A stretch of DNA of 12,283 nt from Pseudomonadota bacterium. GTDB lineage: Bacteria > Pseudomonadota > Alphaproteobacteria > Ferrovibrionales > Ferrovibrionaceae. The stretch lies in NCBI GenBank assembly GCA_023433835.1, contig JAEYTW010000385.1, forward strand, positions 1-12,283, read 5' to 3'. This document shows positions 1 to 6,816 of the stretch, piece after piece (position 1 is the first letter of the stretch; every line of letters begins with the position of its first letter). The position numbers and the translations under genes are program-made. The notes below the pieces were generated by a model. The model was not told the origin of the DNA. It searched no databases and was given only the letters and a program-made list of their open reading frames with translations.

Positions 1-899
1 CACAGGGCCGGGGCATGCCCCGGACCCGGTTGCGGCGGCACTCTGGCGGCGTACTCGGCCTGGATCGCCCACGGCAATTGCGCCAGCAAGGTCGGGTAAT
101 ACAGCATCTGCTCGACGATGACGGCGAAGGCCCGCGGGCTCAGGATGAACGTCTCCGACCGTCCGGGCACCGGCAGCGGGTCGCGTGCCAGCGCGGCTAT
201 GGTGGCATCCAACGTCGCCGCCAGGCCCGGCGGGGCCGTGGCAAACAGCACCTCCAGCGCCTCGTTGGCGGTCTCGGGCCAGCTGCGCAGCAGCGGGCCG
301 GGCGTGTAGACGGGATCGAGAACGACGGCGCATAGGGTTGCCGGATGGCGGGCCATCAATCCCAAGCCGACCGTGGTGCCGTAGGAGCGGCCATGGAGGT
401 TCCAGCGCTCGAAGCCGAGCGCCTGCCGCACCACCTCCAGGTCCTCGACCGTCACCGTCGTGCCGAACCAGGCGGGGTCGATGCCCTGGGCGGCCGAGTT
501 CCTGGCGGGAGGCGCGGTAGCCGTCGTGCCAGACACGAATGAAGCTGTCTGCGTCCGGGTTGCCGGCAATAAGTTGCAATTGCCGGGCCGCCAGTCCGGG
601 ACACAGCGCCGGCTCGGAGCGGCCGGCGCCGCGCTGGTCGACCAGAATCATGTCGCGGTCGGGGGCGAGAATTTCGCTTTCGCGCCGGGCGATCTGTGCA
701 GCCCTTGATGGTGAGCGGGGAACCCAGGCCGCCATGCAGGATAGGGCGGGATCGGCCCGCGGCTCCTTCGTTGCCGCACGGCCGGTCCGGCATCGGGCAG
801 GTCGCACGGGGTTTCGTCAAAGGTCGCGCCCCGCGCCGGCGGCGCCGCGGCGAGCAGGCAGGTCAGGATCACATCTGTGAGCACCGGCCAGCGCATCAT
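1..899 (-). pseudogene. Frameshifted secreted alpha/beta-hydrolase (prolyl aminopeptidase/TAP-like), runs off left edge
   Basis: The minus strand holds a recognisable alpha/beta-hydrolase in pieces. It begins at an ATG at 899 (or 896) behind a good GGAGGGG ribosome site, with a signal-peptide-like start (VILTCLLAAAPPARG) followed by FDETPCDLP. The oxyanion-side motif LHGGLGSP follows in a second frame, then DRDMILVDQRGAGRSEPALC (660-601) in a third. From about 482 the first frame returns with IDPAWFGTTVTVEDLEVVRQ and the nucleophile elbow GRSYG (about 390-376), and stays open to base 1. Codon phase moves 2, 1, 0, 2 (position modulo 3), so there are three independent frame changes, near 800, 700 and 490. 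About 35-40 residues normally present between CDLP and LHGG also seem to be missing, which argues for real decay rather than only read errors. It lies 13 bases after the methyltransferase stop and was probably the last gene of that operon. The C-terminal part is outside the window. Confidence 0.82.
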
Positions 900-912
900 C
901 CGGCCCCTCCGC

Positions 913-1695
913 CTATTCGGCCGCGGTCTTCATGTCCAAGGGCTGCCGGTCGAGCCGCGGGTCAACGGAATCGAACCCTTCGAACGGCTGCTCCAGCCGG
1001 TTCCGCGTCATCGTGATATAGTCGGGATTGATGTCGATGCCGAGGCAGCGGCGGCCCAGCACCTGGGCGACCCTTGCGGTGGTGCCGGAACCCACGAACG
1101 GGTCGACGACGAGGTCGCCCGGCGCCGATGACGCGCGCACCAGCCGCTCGATCAGCGCCTCGGGTTTCTGGGTCGGGTGGCGGGTGCGTTCGCCGGCACA
1201 GTAATGGACATGGCTGAAGGTCCAGACGTCGCCCGGATTGGCGCCGGCCATGTTGTTGCGCTTGCGGAAATATTTCTGCGGCACCCGCACCGCGTCGATG
1301 TCGAAGCGGTAGTCGCGGCCCCTGACGAAGCAGAGGATGTCCTCGTGCCGCGGCGAGAAGCCGCGGGTGCGGCCCATGCCCTGCGTATAATGCCAGGTGA
1401 TCCAGCCGTTGGGCAGCAGCCCCAGCTCCTCCTCCAGCATCAGGTAGAGCCGGGCGATGAAGCGCATGCCCATAAAGGCATAGAGCGTGCCGTCGGGCTT
1501 CAGCACGCGCGCCGCCTGCTCGGTCCAGGCACGGGTGAAGGCGGCGTAGTCTGCCGCCTCGCGCCGGTCGATATTGTTGCCGTAATGCTTGCCGAGGTTA
1601 TAGGGCGGGTCGGCGACGATCAGGTCGACCGAGGCGTCGGGCAACCGGCCCAGCGCCGCGACCGCGTCATCGGCGACCAGCTCGATACCGGTCAC
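913..1695 (-). CDS. Orphan beta-class DNA methyltransferase (N6-adenine or N4-cytosine)
   Basis: This 260-residue SAM-dependent DNA amino-methyltransferase has the permuted beta-class layout: catalytic DPPY at 29-32, a central target-recognition region (about 95-175, including WITWHYTQGMGRTRGFSPRH), TRHPTQKP at 171-178, and the SAM-binding FVGSGT at 200-205 followed by LGIDINPDY. DPPY is more usual for adenine-N6 enzymes, but the target base cannot be fixed from sequence. I chose the GTG at 1695 because it overlaps the response-regulator stop as GTGA. The open frame extends 100 residues further upstream, but that stretch is arginine-rich read-through of the regulator gene in another frame. 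No restriction endonuclease lies next to it, so it looks like a solitary, possibly epigenetic, methylase. It is shorter than CcrM and lacks an obvious CcrM-type C-terminal extension. The stop is TAG at 915-913. Confidence 0.9.
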   Translation of the reverse strand: MTGIELVADDAVAALGRLPDASVDLIVADPPYNLGKHYGNNIDRREAADYAAFTRAWTEQAARVLKPDGTLYAFMGMRFIARLYLMLEEELGLLPNGWITWHYTQGMGRTRGFSPRHEDILCFVRGRDYRFDIDAVRVPQKYFRKRNNMAGANPGDVWTFSHVHYCAGERTRHPTQKPEALIERLVRASSAPGDLVVDPFVGSGTTARVAQVLGRRCLGIDINPDYITMTRNRLEQPFEGFDSVDPRLDRQPLDMKTAAE

Positions 1696-2237
1696 TGCGG
1701 CGAGCGCTTGGCCAGGATGCGCTGGAGCGTGCGGCGGTGCATCTTCAGCCGCCGCGCGGTTTCCGAGACGTTGCGGTCGCACAGCTCGAACACCCGTTGA
1801 ATATGTTCCCAGCGCACGCGGTCGGCCGACATCGGATCTTCCGGCGGCGGCGGGTGGTTTTCCTCGCCGGCGTCGAGCGCGCGGGCAATCTCGTCGGCGT
1901 CGGCCGGCTTGGCGAGATAGTCGATCGCGCCCGCCTTCACCGCGGCCACCGCGGTGGCGATGTTGCCGTAGCCGGTCAGCATGACGATGCGGCATGCCGG
2001 CCGCGCCTGGCGCAGCGCGGCGACGACATCGAGGCCCGAGCCGTCCAGCAGCTTGAGGTCGACCACCGCGAAATCGGGCGGGCTCGATTCGGCGGTGGCG
2101 ACGCCTTCGGCGACCGATCCGACCGTCGTCACCGCATAGCCGCGCTTCTCCATCGCGCGGCCCAGGCGCTGACGGAAGATCTCGTCGTCGTCGATGATCA
2201 GGAGCGGCTTGGGCTGCAGCGGCGGCGTATCGGTCAT
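1692..2237 (-). CDS. regA: RegA/PrrA/ActR-family redox response regulator
   Basis: This 181-residue two-domain response regulator has an N-terminal receiver with an acidic pocket (D16-D18), phospho-acceptor D60 in FAVVDLKLLDGSGL, the switch T88 and K110 in YLAKP. A proline-rich linker (129-135) leads to a Fis-type helix-turn-helix (about 144-178) with RNVSETARRLKMHRRTLQRI, which is nearly invariant in the RegA/PrrA/ActR family. These regulators control photosynthesis, respiration, carbon and nitrogen fixation genes in response to redox state in alphaproteobacteria. The ATG at 2237 follows AGAGGA at about 8 bases. An upstream in-frame ATG at 2297 would lie inside the kinase gene and is less likely. 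The gene follows the cognate kinase after 28 bases, and its TGA overlaps the methyltransferase GTG. The senC gene often found near regA is not in the window. Confidence 0.95.
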   Translation of the reverse strand: MTDTPPLQPKPLLIIDDDEIFRQRLGRAMEKRGYAVTTVGSVAEGVATAESSPPDFAVVDLKLLDGSGLDVVAALRQARPACRIVMLTGYGNIATAVAAVKAGAIDYLAKPADADEIARALDAGEENHPPPPEDPMSADRVRWEHIQRVFELCDRNVSETARRLKMHRRTLQRILAKRSPQ

Positions 2238-2265
2238 GAACGGAATCCTCTGGGCGACGACGGTA

Positions 2266-3570
2266 TCACTGTGCCGGGTTTCGCGGGGCCACGGCAAGGG
2301 CTGCCCGCGGCCAGCTCAGCGCGACGCCCGCGCCGCCGACCGGGCGGTTGAAGAAGGCGGCGCGGCCGCCCGACATTTCGATCAGCGTCTTGGCGATGAA
2401 GACGCCCAGGCCCATGCCCTGGCCGGGCCGGGTGGTGGTGTAGGGTTCGCCCAGCGCCGACAGGACGTCGACGTTGAAGCCGGGGCCGTCGTCCAGCACC
2501 TCGACCCGCAGTTCGTCGCGCGTCCACATCACGTGCACCGCGACGCGCTCGCGGGCGAAATCGATCGCGTTCTCGACGATGTTGCCCAGGCCATGGATGA
2601 TTTCGGGGCGCCGCACCACGATCGGGGCGGGCGGCTCGCCCTTGGGCAGGACATCGACGCGGATGCCCGGCAGCAGATGCGGCTCGGCCGCGGCCTCGAC
2701 CAAAGCAGGGAAGGGCAGTTCGTTGAACGGCTCGGCCCCTTCGGCATTGGCATCGGGCTTGCGCGACAGCCGGGCCAGGATTTCGCGGCAGCGCCTGGTC
2801 TGGCTGGCCAGCAGCTGCAGGTCTTCCTCATGCTCCGAATCCGGCGGCGCGTCGGCCAGCAATTCCTTGACCACCAGCTGGATGGTGCCGAGCGGCGTGC
2901 CGAGTTCGTGGGCCGCGGCGGCGGCCAGCGCGCCCAGCGCGGCCAGCCGCTGTTCGCGGGCCAGCGCGTATTGCGCGGCCTCGAGCGCTGCCTGCAGCCG
3001 GCGGCCTTCAACCGCGACCTGCCAGGCGTAACCGGTGACGAACAGGGCGCCCAGCATCAGCGCCGCCCACAGGCCGTATTTGTAGAGGATCGGCAGGTCG
3101 ATGCCGCCCTGGTGCCAGGGCAGCGGGAAATGGGCGACGGCGAGCAGCGAGATCGCCGACAGCGTCATGATGCCGATGACCGTGGTCGACCGCAGGCCGA
3201 GTGCCGAGGCCGAGATCGCCACCGGCACCAGCAGCAGCAGCGAGAACGGGTTGGTCAGCCCGCCGGTGAGGAACAGGAGCAAAGCGAGCTGGACCAGGTC
3301 GAAGGCCAGGCTGACCGCCGCCCCGCGGTCGGTCAGCCGGGTCGACAGCGGCGAGGCCAGGAAGACGAAGCCGTTGAACACCACCGAGGCGCCGATGGTG
3401 GCGAACACCGGGAACAGCGGCAGGTCGAAGCGCAGGCCGTAATGGACGAACAGCACCGCCAGGCTCTGCCCGGTGATGGCGACCCAGCGGATCAGGATCA
3501 GGGTCTGCTGGCGGATCGCGCCGACCCGGCCCTGCAGGGCGGGGGCGTCGAGCGCGACCTCGGCGCTCAT
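2266..3570 (-). CDS. regB: RegB/PrrB/ActS-family redox-sensing histidine kinase
   Basis: This 434-residue membrane histidine kinase has about six hydrophobic segments between residues 20 and 185. The quinone-binding signature GGxxNPF of RegB is present as GGLTNPF at 103-109. The H-box AAAHELGTPLGTI places the phosphorylated histidine at H221. A cysteine at 261 (RRCREIL) lies 40 residues after it, the same spacing as the redox-active H225/C265 pair of Rhodobacter RegB, so disulfide control is likely kept. The ATP-binding domain has an N box (NIVENAIDFA), DDGPGF and GMGLGVFIAKTL. The kinase should inhibit or activate itself with quinone and thiol redox state and phosphorylate the regulator 28 bases downstream. 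The ATG at 3570 has only a weak ribosome site. A nine-codon frame (ATG at 3592 to TGA at 3568-3566) overlaps it and might couple translation, but this is uncertain. Confidence 0.95.
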   Translation of the reverse strand: MSAEVALDAPALQGRVGAIRQQTLILIRWVAITGQSLAVLFVHYGLRFDLPLFPVFATIGASVVFNGFVFLASPLSTRLTDRGAAVSLAFDLVQLALLLFLTGGLTNPFSLLLLVPVAISASALGLRSTTVIGIMTLSAISLLAVAHFPLPWHQGGIDLPILYKYGLWAALMLGALFVTGYAWQVAVEGRRLQAALEAAQYALAREQRLAALGALAAAAAHELGTPLGTIQLVVKELLADAPPDSEHEEDLQLLASQTRRCREILARLSRKPDANAEGAEPFNELPFPALVEAAAEPHLLPGIRVDVLPKGEPPAPIVVRRPEIIHGLGNIVENAIDFARERVAVHVMWTRDELRVEVLDDGPGFNVDVLSALGEPYTTTRPGQGMGLGVFIAKTLIEMSGGRAAFFNRPVGGAGVALSWPRAALAVAPRNPAQ

Positions 3571-3716
3571 CGGCGATGTCTCTGACTGTTCATGACGAGA
3601 CCATAGGACATGACGCCGCGCGACCCCATGTCCAATATTGCCGCAGGAGAATTACCTATTGCCCCGGCCGAACCAGTCTGAACGACCCGCCTCGGCACTT
3701 CGAGTCGCTGTCGGAA
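3571..3716. promoter_or_regulatory. Intergenic region upstream of regB
   Basis: This 146-base gap separates the DUF1826 stop from the regB start and probably carries the regB promoter. It is locally less GC-rich than its surroundings (for example CAATATTG and TAATTC on the minus strand). I could not settle on a -35/-10 pair and saw no hairpin followed by a T-run that would terminate the zinc operon, so read-through from that operon into regB is possible. Two GANTC sites lie close together at the right end (3702-3706 and 3714-3718), the second overlapping the DUF1826 stop. Confidence 0.4.
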
Positions 3717-4367
3717 TCAGGGTGTCCAGAGAGGTGGCGACGCGGCGGTCGCCAGGTTCACGCACAGCACCAGACGGGTCAATCCGGTACCGCCGAGCGG
3801 CGGCGAGCGATGGACCACCCCCGCCCCGCCGCGCGCGCCTTTGAACAGCGCCACGGCGTGGGGCGGGATTTCATCCAGCGGGCCGGCGTAATCCCGCTGG
3901 CGGGTCAGGGCCTCGGCCGCATGCGCGGGGGAGGCGAACTGCGTGCCGGGACCCCGATAGGTAGTCAACATCCGGAGCCATACGTCGTCAACATGGAATT
4001 TCCAGCAGGCATCATGCCGGATGGTTTCCAGCCGGATGTCGACCATGTCGTCGCCGGCGATGGCGGCGAAGCGCCGGGCCAGCATCGCCGCGTCGGCCAC
4101 CAGCAGCCGCGCCTCCGGCGTGTCGGGCGTCCCCGATCGCGCCAGGACGTGGCCGAGCGCGGCATGGGCATCGTCCGCCGTTACCAGCACCCGGCCATGG
4201 GGCAGCCGGTCCGCGGCCAGACCGTCGAGCCAGCGGGTGGCCGCGCGCGACAGCCGCCGGTCCCACAGGGCCAGGCCGATGGCGGGGGCAACGATGCGGC
4301 GCAGGATGGAGATCGATTGCCCGCGGACGATGTCGGGCGCGGGATGCCGGGCTGCGAGCGCGGTCAT
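3717..4367 (-). CDS. DUF1826 protein of the zinc-starvation locus, possible HxD...H fold
   Basis: This 216-residue protein matches the DUF1826 family, which is found repeatedly beside COG0523 zinc GTPases and in Zur regulons. Its biochemical activity is not known to me. The most conserved-looking part is CWKFHVDDVWLRMLTTYRGPGTQF-like sequence (121-144), followed by GGAGVVHRSPP (180-190) and TRLVLCVNL (197-205). H125-x-D127, H186 and R198 together have the order and spacing of the Fe(II)/2-oxoglutarate facial triad plus a 2OG-binding arginine; this is my inference and not established for the family. The ATG at 4367 overlaps the ZigA stop by four bases (ATGA), so the two are translationally coupled and the start is secure. 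No signal peptide is seen, so it should be cytoplasmic. Confidence 0.85.
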   Translation of the reverse strand: MTALAARHPAPDIVRGQSISILRRIVAPAIGLALWDRRLSRAATRWLDGLAADRLPHGRVLVTADDAHAALGHVLARSGTPDTPEARLLVADAAMLARRFAAIAGDDMVDIRLETIRHDACWKFHVDDVWLRMLTTYRGPGTQFASPAHAAEALTRQRDYAGPLDEIPPHAVALFKGARGGAGVVHRSPPLGGTGLTRLVLCVNLATAASPPLWTP

Positions 4368-5593
4368 GCCGCAGTCTCCCGCCGCCAGACGGGGAAGGGG
4401 TCGTCCAGCTGCCGCCAGCCGTCAAGGTCCATCGCCCGGGCATCGTCCGTCCCGGCCAGGCAATCGTCGAGGGCGGCGCGGATCGCCGCCTCGTCCATAT
4501 GGGCGCCGATGAAGACGATCTCCTGCCGCCGGTCGCCATAGACCGGGTCCCAGCGGGCCTGGAGGTCGGCGCGCCAGGCCGGATCGTCGGGCCAGTGCCG
4601 GCGCGGTACCCGGTCCCACCAGAAACCCATGGCCCGGTGGCGGACCAGGGCGCCGGCCTGGTTCAGCTCGCCCGCCCAATCGGGCCGGGTCGCCAGCCAG
4701 AAATGCCCCTTAGCGCGGATCACCCCGGGCCAGGAGCGGTTGATGAAGGCGTGGAAGCGCCCGGGTTCGAACGGCCGGCGGGCCCGGTAGACGAAGCTCC
4801 TGATGCCGTAGGTCTCGCTCTCTGGCCGATGGTCGGCCGCGCCGAACAATTCCTTGAACCACAGCGGATGTTCCTCGGCCCGCTCATGGTCGAACCGGCC
4901 GGTATCGAGCACGCGGCCGAGATCGACCCGGCCCATTACCGTCTCGATCAGGTCGGCATCCGGGTTCAGCGCGCGGATGATCTTGCGCGCGGCGTCGCGC
5001 TGCTCGGCCGTCGCCGCGTCGATCTTGTTCAGCACGACGACATCGGCGAATTCGATCTGGTCGACCAGCAGGTCGACCAGGGCGCGGGTGTCGTCGTCGC
5101 CGAGCGACAGGTCGCGGTCGCGCAGGAAATCCTGCGAGCCGTAGTCGCCCAGCAGGTTCACCGCATCGACCACGGTGACCATGGTATCGAGCCGCGCGAC
5201 ATCGCCGAGCGCGGCGCCGGCCTCGTCGCGGAAATCGAAGGTCGCCGCCACCGGCAGCGGTTCCGAAATGCCGGTCGATTCGATCAGCAGGTAATCGAAC
5301 CGGCCGGCCTCGGCCAGGCGGCGCACTTCGCGCAGCAGATCGTCGCGCAGGGTGCAGCAGATGCAGCCGTTGGTCATCTCGACCAGCGTCTCGTCGGTGC
5401 GCGACAGCCCGGCACCGCCATCGCGCACCAGCGCCGCGTCGATGTTGACCTCGCTCATGTCGTTGACGATCACCGCGACCCTGGCGCCGTCGCGGTTGTG
5501 CAGGACATGGTTCAGCAGGGTAGTCTTGCCGGCGCCCAGAAAGCCGGACAGCACGGTTACGGGCAGGCGTGGGTCGCGCATGATCGGGTCCAT
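4364..5593 (-). CDS. zigA: Zinc metallochaperone GTPase ZigA (COG0523 family)
   Basis: This 409-residue G3E/COG0523 GTPase has a P-loop GFLGAGKTT (17-25), the metal-binding CxCC motif in NGCICC (75-80), ESTGISEP (105-112) and the guanine-specificity motif NKID (189-192). A C-terminal COG0523 domain follows (about 265-400, with RQEIVFIGAHMDE near its end). Proteins of this subfamily are induced by zinc starvation and use GTP binding to deliver zinc to client enzymes in the cytoplasm; ZigA is the best-known name for this length and signature set. The ATG at 5593 is used here. ATG at 5581 (residue 5) is an alternative, and neither has a strong ribosome site. A Zur-type operator lies 24 bases upstream (5618-5635), giving this gene and the overlapping DUF1826 gene their own zinc-controlled transcription. 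Confidence 0.95.
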   Translation of the reverse strand: MDPIMRDPRLPVTVLSGFLGAGKTTLLNHVLHNRDGARVAVIVNDMSEVNIDAALVRDGGAGLSRTDETLVEMTNGCICCTLRDDLLREVRRLAEAGRFDYLLIESTGISEPLPVAATFDFRDEAGAALGDVARLDTMVTVVDAVNLLGDYGSQDFLRDRDLSLGDDDTRALVDLLVDQIEFADVVVLNKIDAATAEQRDAARKIIRALNPDADLIETVMGRVDLGRVLDTGRFDHERAEEHPLWFKELFGAADHRPESETYGIRSFVYRARRPFEPGRFHAFINRSWPGVIRAKGHFWLATRPDWAGELNQAGALVRHRAMGFWWDRVPRRHWPDDPAWRADLQARWDPVYGDRRQEIVFIGAHMDEAAIRAALDDCLAGTDDARAMDLDGWRQLDDPFPVWRRETAA

Positions 5594-5617
5594 CTCATTC
5601 CGCTCGGCCGGCAGAAT

Positions 5618-5635
5618 GATATGTTATAACGTAAC
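5618..5635. promoter_or_regulatory. Zur-type operator upstream of zigA
   Basis: GATATGTTATAACGTAAC is an inverted repeat centred on the perfect 8-base palindrome GTTATAAC, with 7 of 9 positions matching between arms. It stands out as an AT-rich block in a GC-rich region and lies in the 49-base gap between the second barrel gene and zigA. GTTATAAC-centred repeats are typical of alphaproteobacterial Zur binding sites. TATAAC inside the box could serve as the -10, so repressor and RNA polymerase would compete directly. A second copy with the same core lies at 9029-9046. Confidence 0.85.
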
Positions 5636-5642
5636 AATTAAC

Positions 5643-6770
5643 TCAGAACTTCCAGGCGTAGGCTATGACGCCGCCGATCGTGTCGGTGGTGACGCCGTTG
5701 ACGCGCTGGCGGGCCCAGCCGGCGGTCAGGCTGACGCCGCTGTCGAAGCTGTAGCCGAGCGAGGCGGTGTAGAGGCGGTCGCGCGGCGCGGTCGTGCCGC
5801 CTTCGGTGTTGCGCAGGCCGTAGACGGCCGAGGCCTGCCAGCCGCCCCAGTTCAGGGCGGTGCCGGCGTTGAGATACGTGCGGTCCTGGTCGATGCCGCC
5901 GGGCGCGCCGTTCAGGTTCCAGATGCCGACATATTCCGCCAACGGCGCCAGCGACCAGTCGCCGCCTAGCGGGATCTGATACTGCGCGCCCACCGCCAGC
6001 ATGTTCTGCCGCCTGCTGCCGTCGCTGCCGTGATCGAGGCTCGAGAAATCGACATTGGTCTGCAGGCCGTCGAGGCCCGCGGCATCGCCGCTGCGCCAGG
6101 ACAGGGTGAACGAGGCGGGGCCGCGGGTATTGCCCGCCCCGCCGTCGGCATGACGCAGCCGGCCCGGACGCACCGTGTCGGGCTGGCCGAAGCGCGGCCG
6201 GGCGAAGGCCGAGGTCGAGAGGGCGGTGTTGTCCTTGAACCAGGCCGACAGGCTCAGCTGGTCCTGGCCCAGCCCGGCGAACCTGACGCCCGCGCCGGCG
6301 CCGATGCCTTCGGTCAGCCAGTAATCGTTCTCGGAGAAGTTATTGCCGTAGACGCCGGGCGCCGCGCTCCAGAACATGCCGAACTGCGGGTTGAACTTGC
6401 CGGCGAAGGCGATGAAGCGCTCGGCGTCGTAATTGACGAAGGCCTGCTGCAGGTAGAGGCCCTGGCCCTGCAGGAACCCGCCGCCGGCCGGTGTCCGCAC
6501 CTGGTTGAGGTACAGCGTGCCCTGCAGCGACCAGTGCCGGTCGAGGAACAGCGCGGCATTGAATGCGCTGTCGGAGACATAGCTGTTGGGATCGTAGTTG
6601 CCGCCGCCGACATTCTTGTCGGTCTGCAACTGCAACAGCAGGTTGCCTTTGACCACCGGCCGGTCGACCCGGTCGGGTGTATCGACCGTCTGCTGGGCCA
6701 GCGCGGGAAGAAGCTGGGCGGAGAAGGGCAGGGCGGCAAAGGCCGCCGCAAGAATGAACCGGCGCGACAT
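5643..6770 (-). CDS. Outer-membrane beta-barrel (porin-like), second of a tandem pair
   Basis: This 375-residue protein has a Sec signal peptide (RRFILAAAFAALPFSAQ, cleaved near LPALAQ at 26) and a body of alternating short strands. It ends in a C-terminal phenylalanine (AYAWKF), the usual sorting signal of an outer-membrane barrel. It is a clear paralogue of the neighbour at 6817-8019: both share QAFVNY, AGKFNPQFGMFW, APGVYG and LTE-IGAG in the same order (110-158 here), plus GGAGNT and LAEYV-IW further on. I do not recognise a characterised family. The position between a zinc-binding protein and ZigA suggests a channel for zinc or a zinc chelate. The ATG at 6770 follows GGGGAG closely. Two in-frame upstream ATGs (6782 and 6794) have no better ribosome site. 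Part of the ribosome site lies in a palindrome at 6777-6790. Confidence 0.82.
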   Translation of the reverse strand: MSRRFILAAAFAALPFSAQLLPALAQQTVDTPDRVDRPVVKGNLLLQLQTDKNVGGGNYDPNSYVSDSAFNAALFLDRHWSLQGTLYLNQVRTPAGGGFLQGQGLYLQQAFVNYDAERFIAFAGKFNPQFGMFWSAAPGVYGNNFSENDYWLTEGIGAGAGVRFAGLGQDQLSLSAWFKDNTALSTSAFARPRFGQPDTVRPGRLRHADGGAGNTRGPASFTLSWRSGDAAGLDGLQTNVDFSSLDHGSDGSRRQNMLAVGAQYQIPLGGDWSLAPLAEYVGIWNLNGAPGGIDQDRTYLNAGTALNWGGWQASAVYGLRNTEGGTTAPRDRLYTASLGYSFDSGVSLTAGWARQRVNGVTTDTIGGVIAYAWKF

Positions 6771-6776
6771 GGTACT

Positions 6777-6790
6777 CCCCATCGATGGGG
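6777..6790. promoter_or_regulatory. Palindrome covering the ribosome-binding site of the second barrel gene
   Basis: CCCCATCGATGGGG is a perfect 14-base inverted repeat. On the minus-strand mRNA its right arm GGGG forms most of the GGGGAG ribosome site for the gene starting at 6770. A 4-bp CCCC/GGGG stem with a six-base loop could hide that site. The stem is short, so any effect may be modest. Confidence 0.4.
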
Positions 6791-6816
6791 GCACCTTATC
6801 GCGCCGATATGTCAGT

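Noticed and set aside
8..23. Perfect 16-base palindrome CCGGGGCATGCCCCGG
   Set aside because: It lies inside the readable part of the broken hydrolase and fits its codons; no partner copy or T-run suggests a regulatory or mobile role.
1696..1995. 100-residue N-terminal extension of the methyltransferase frame
   Set aside because: It overlaps the conserved response-regulator gene out of frame and is arginine-rich; the GTG at 1695 overlapping the regulator stop explains the start.
2194..3585. 463-residue open frame on the plus strand opposite regB
   Set aside because: It is antisense to a clear histidine kinase, rich in Gln, Arg and Gly, with no recognisable domain; it is typical of GC-rich shadow frames.
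3566..3592. Nine-codon upstream frame overlapping the regB start
   Set aside because: It could couple translation, but it has no clear ribosome site and such short frames are common by chance.
3702..3718. Two GANTC sites upstream of regB as targets of the nearby methylase
   Set aside because: The methylase is not evidently CcrM-like, its motif is unknown, and two such sites can occur by chance.
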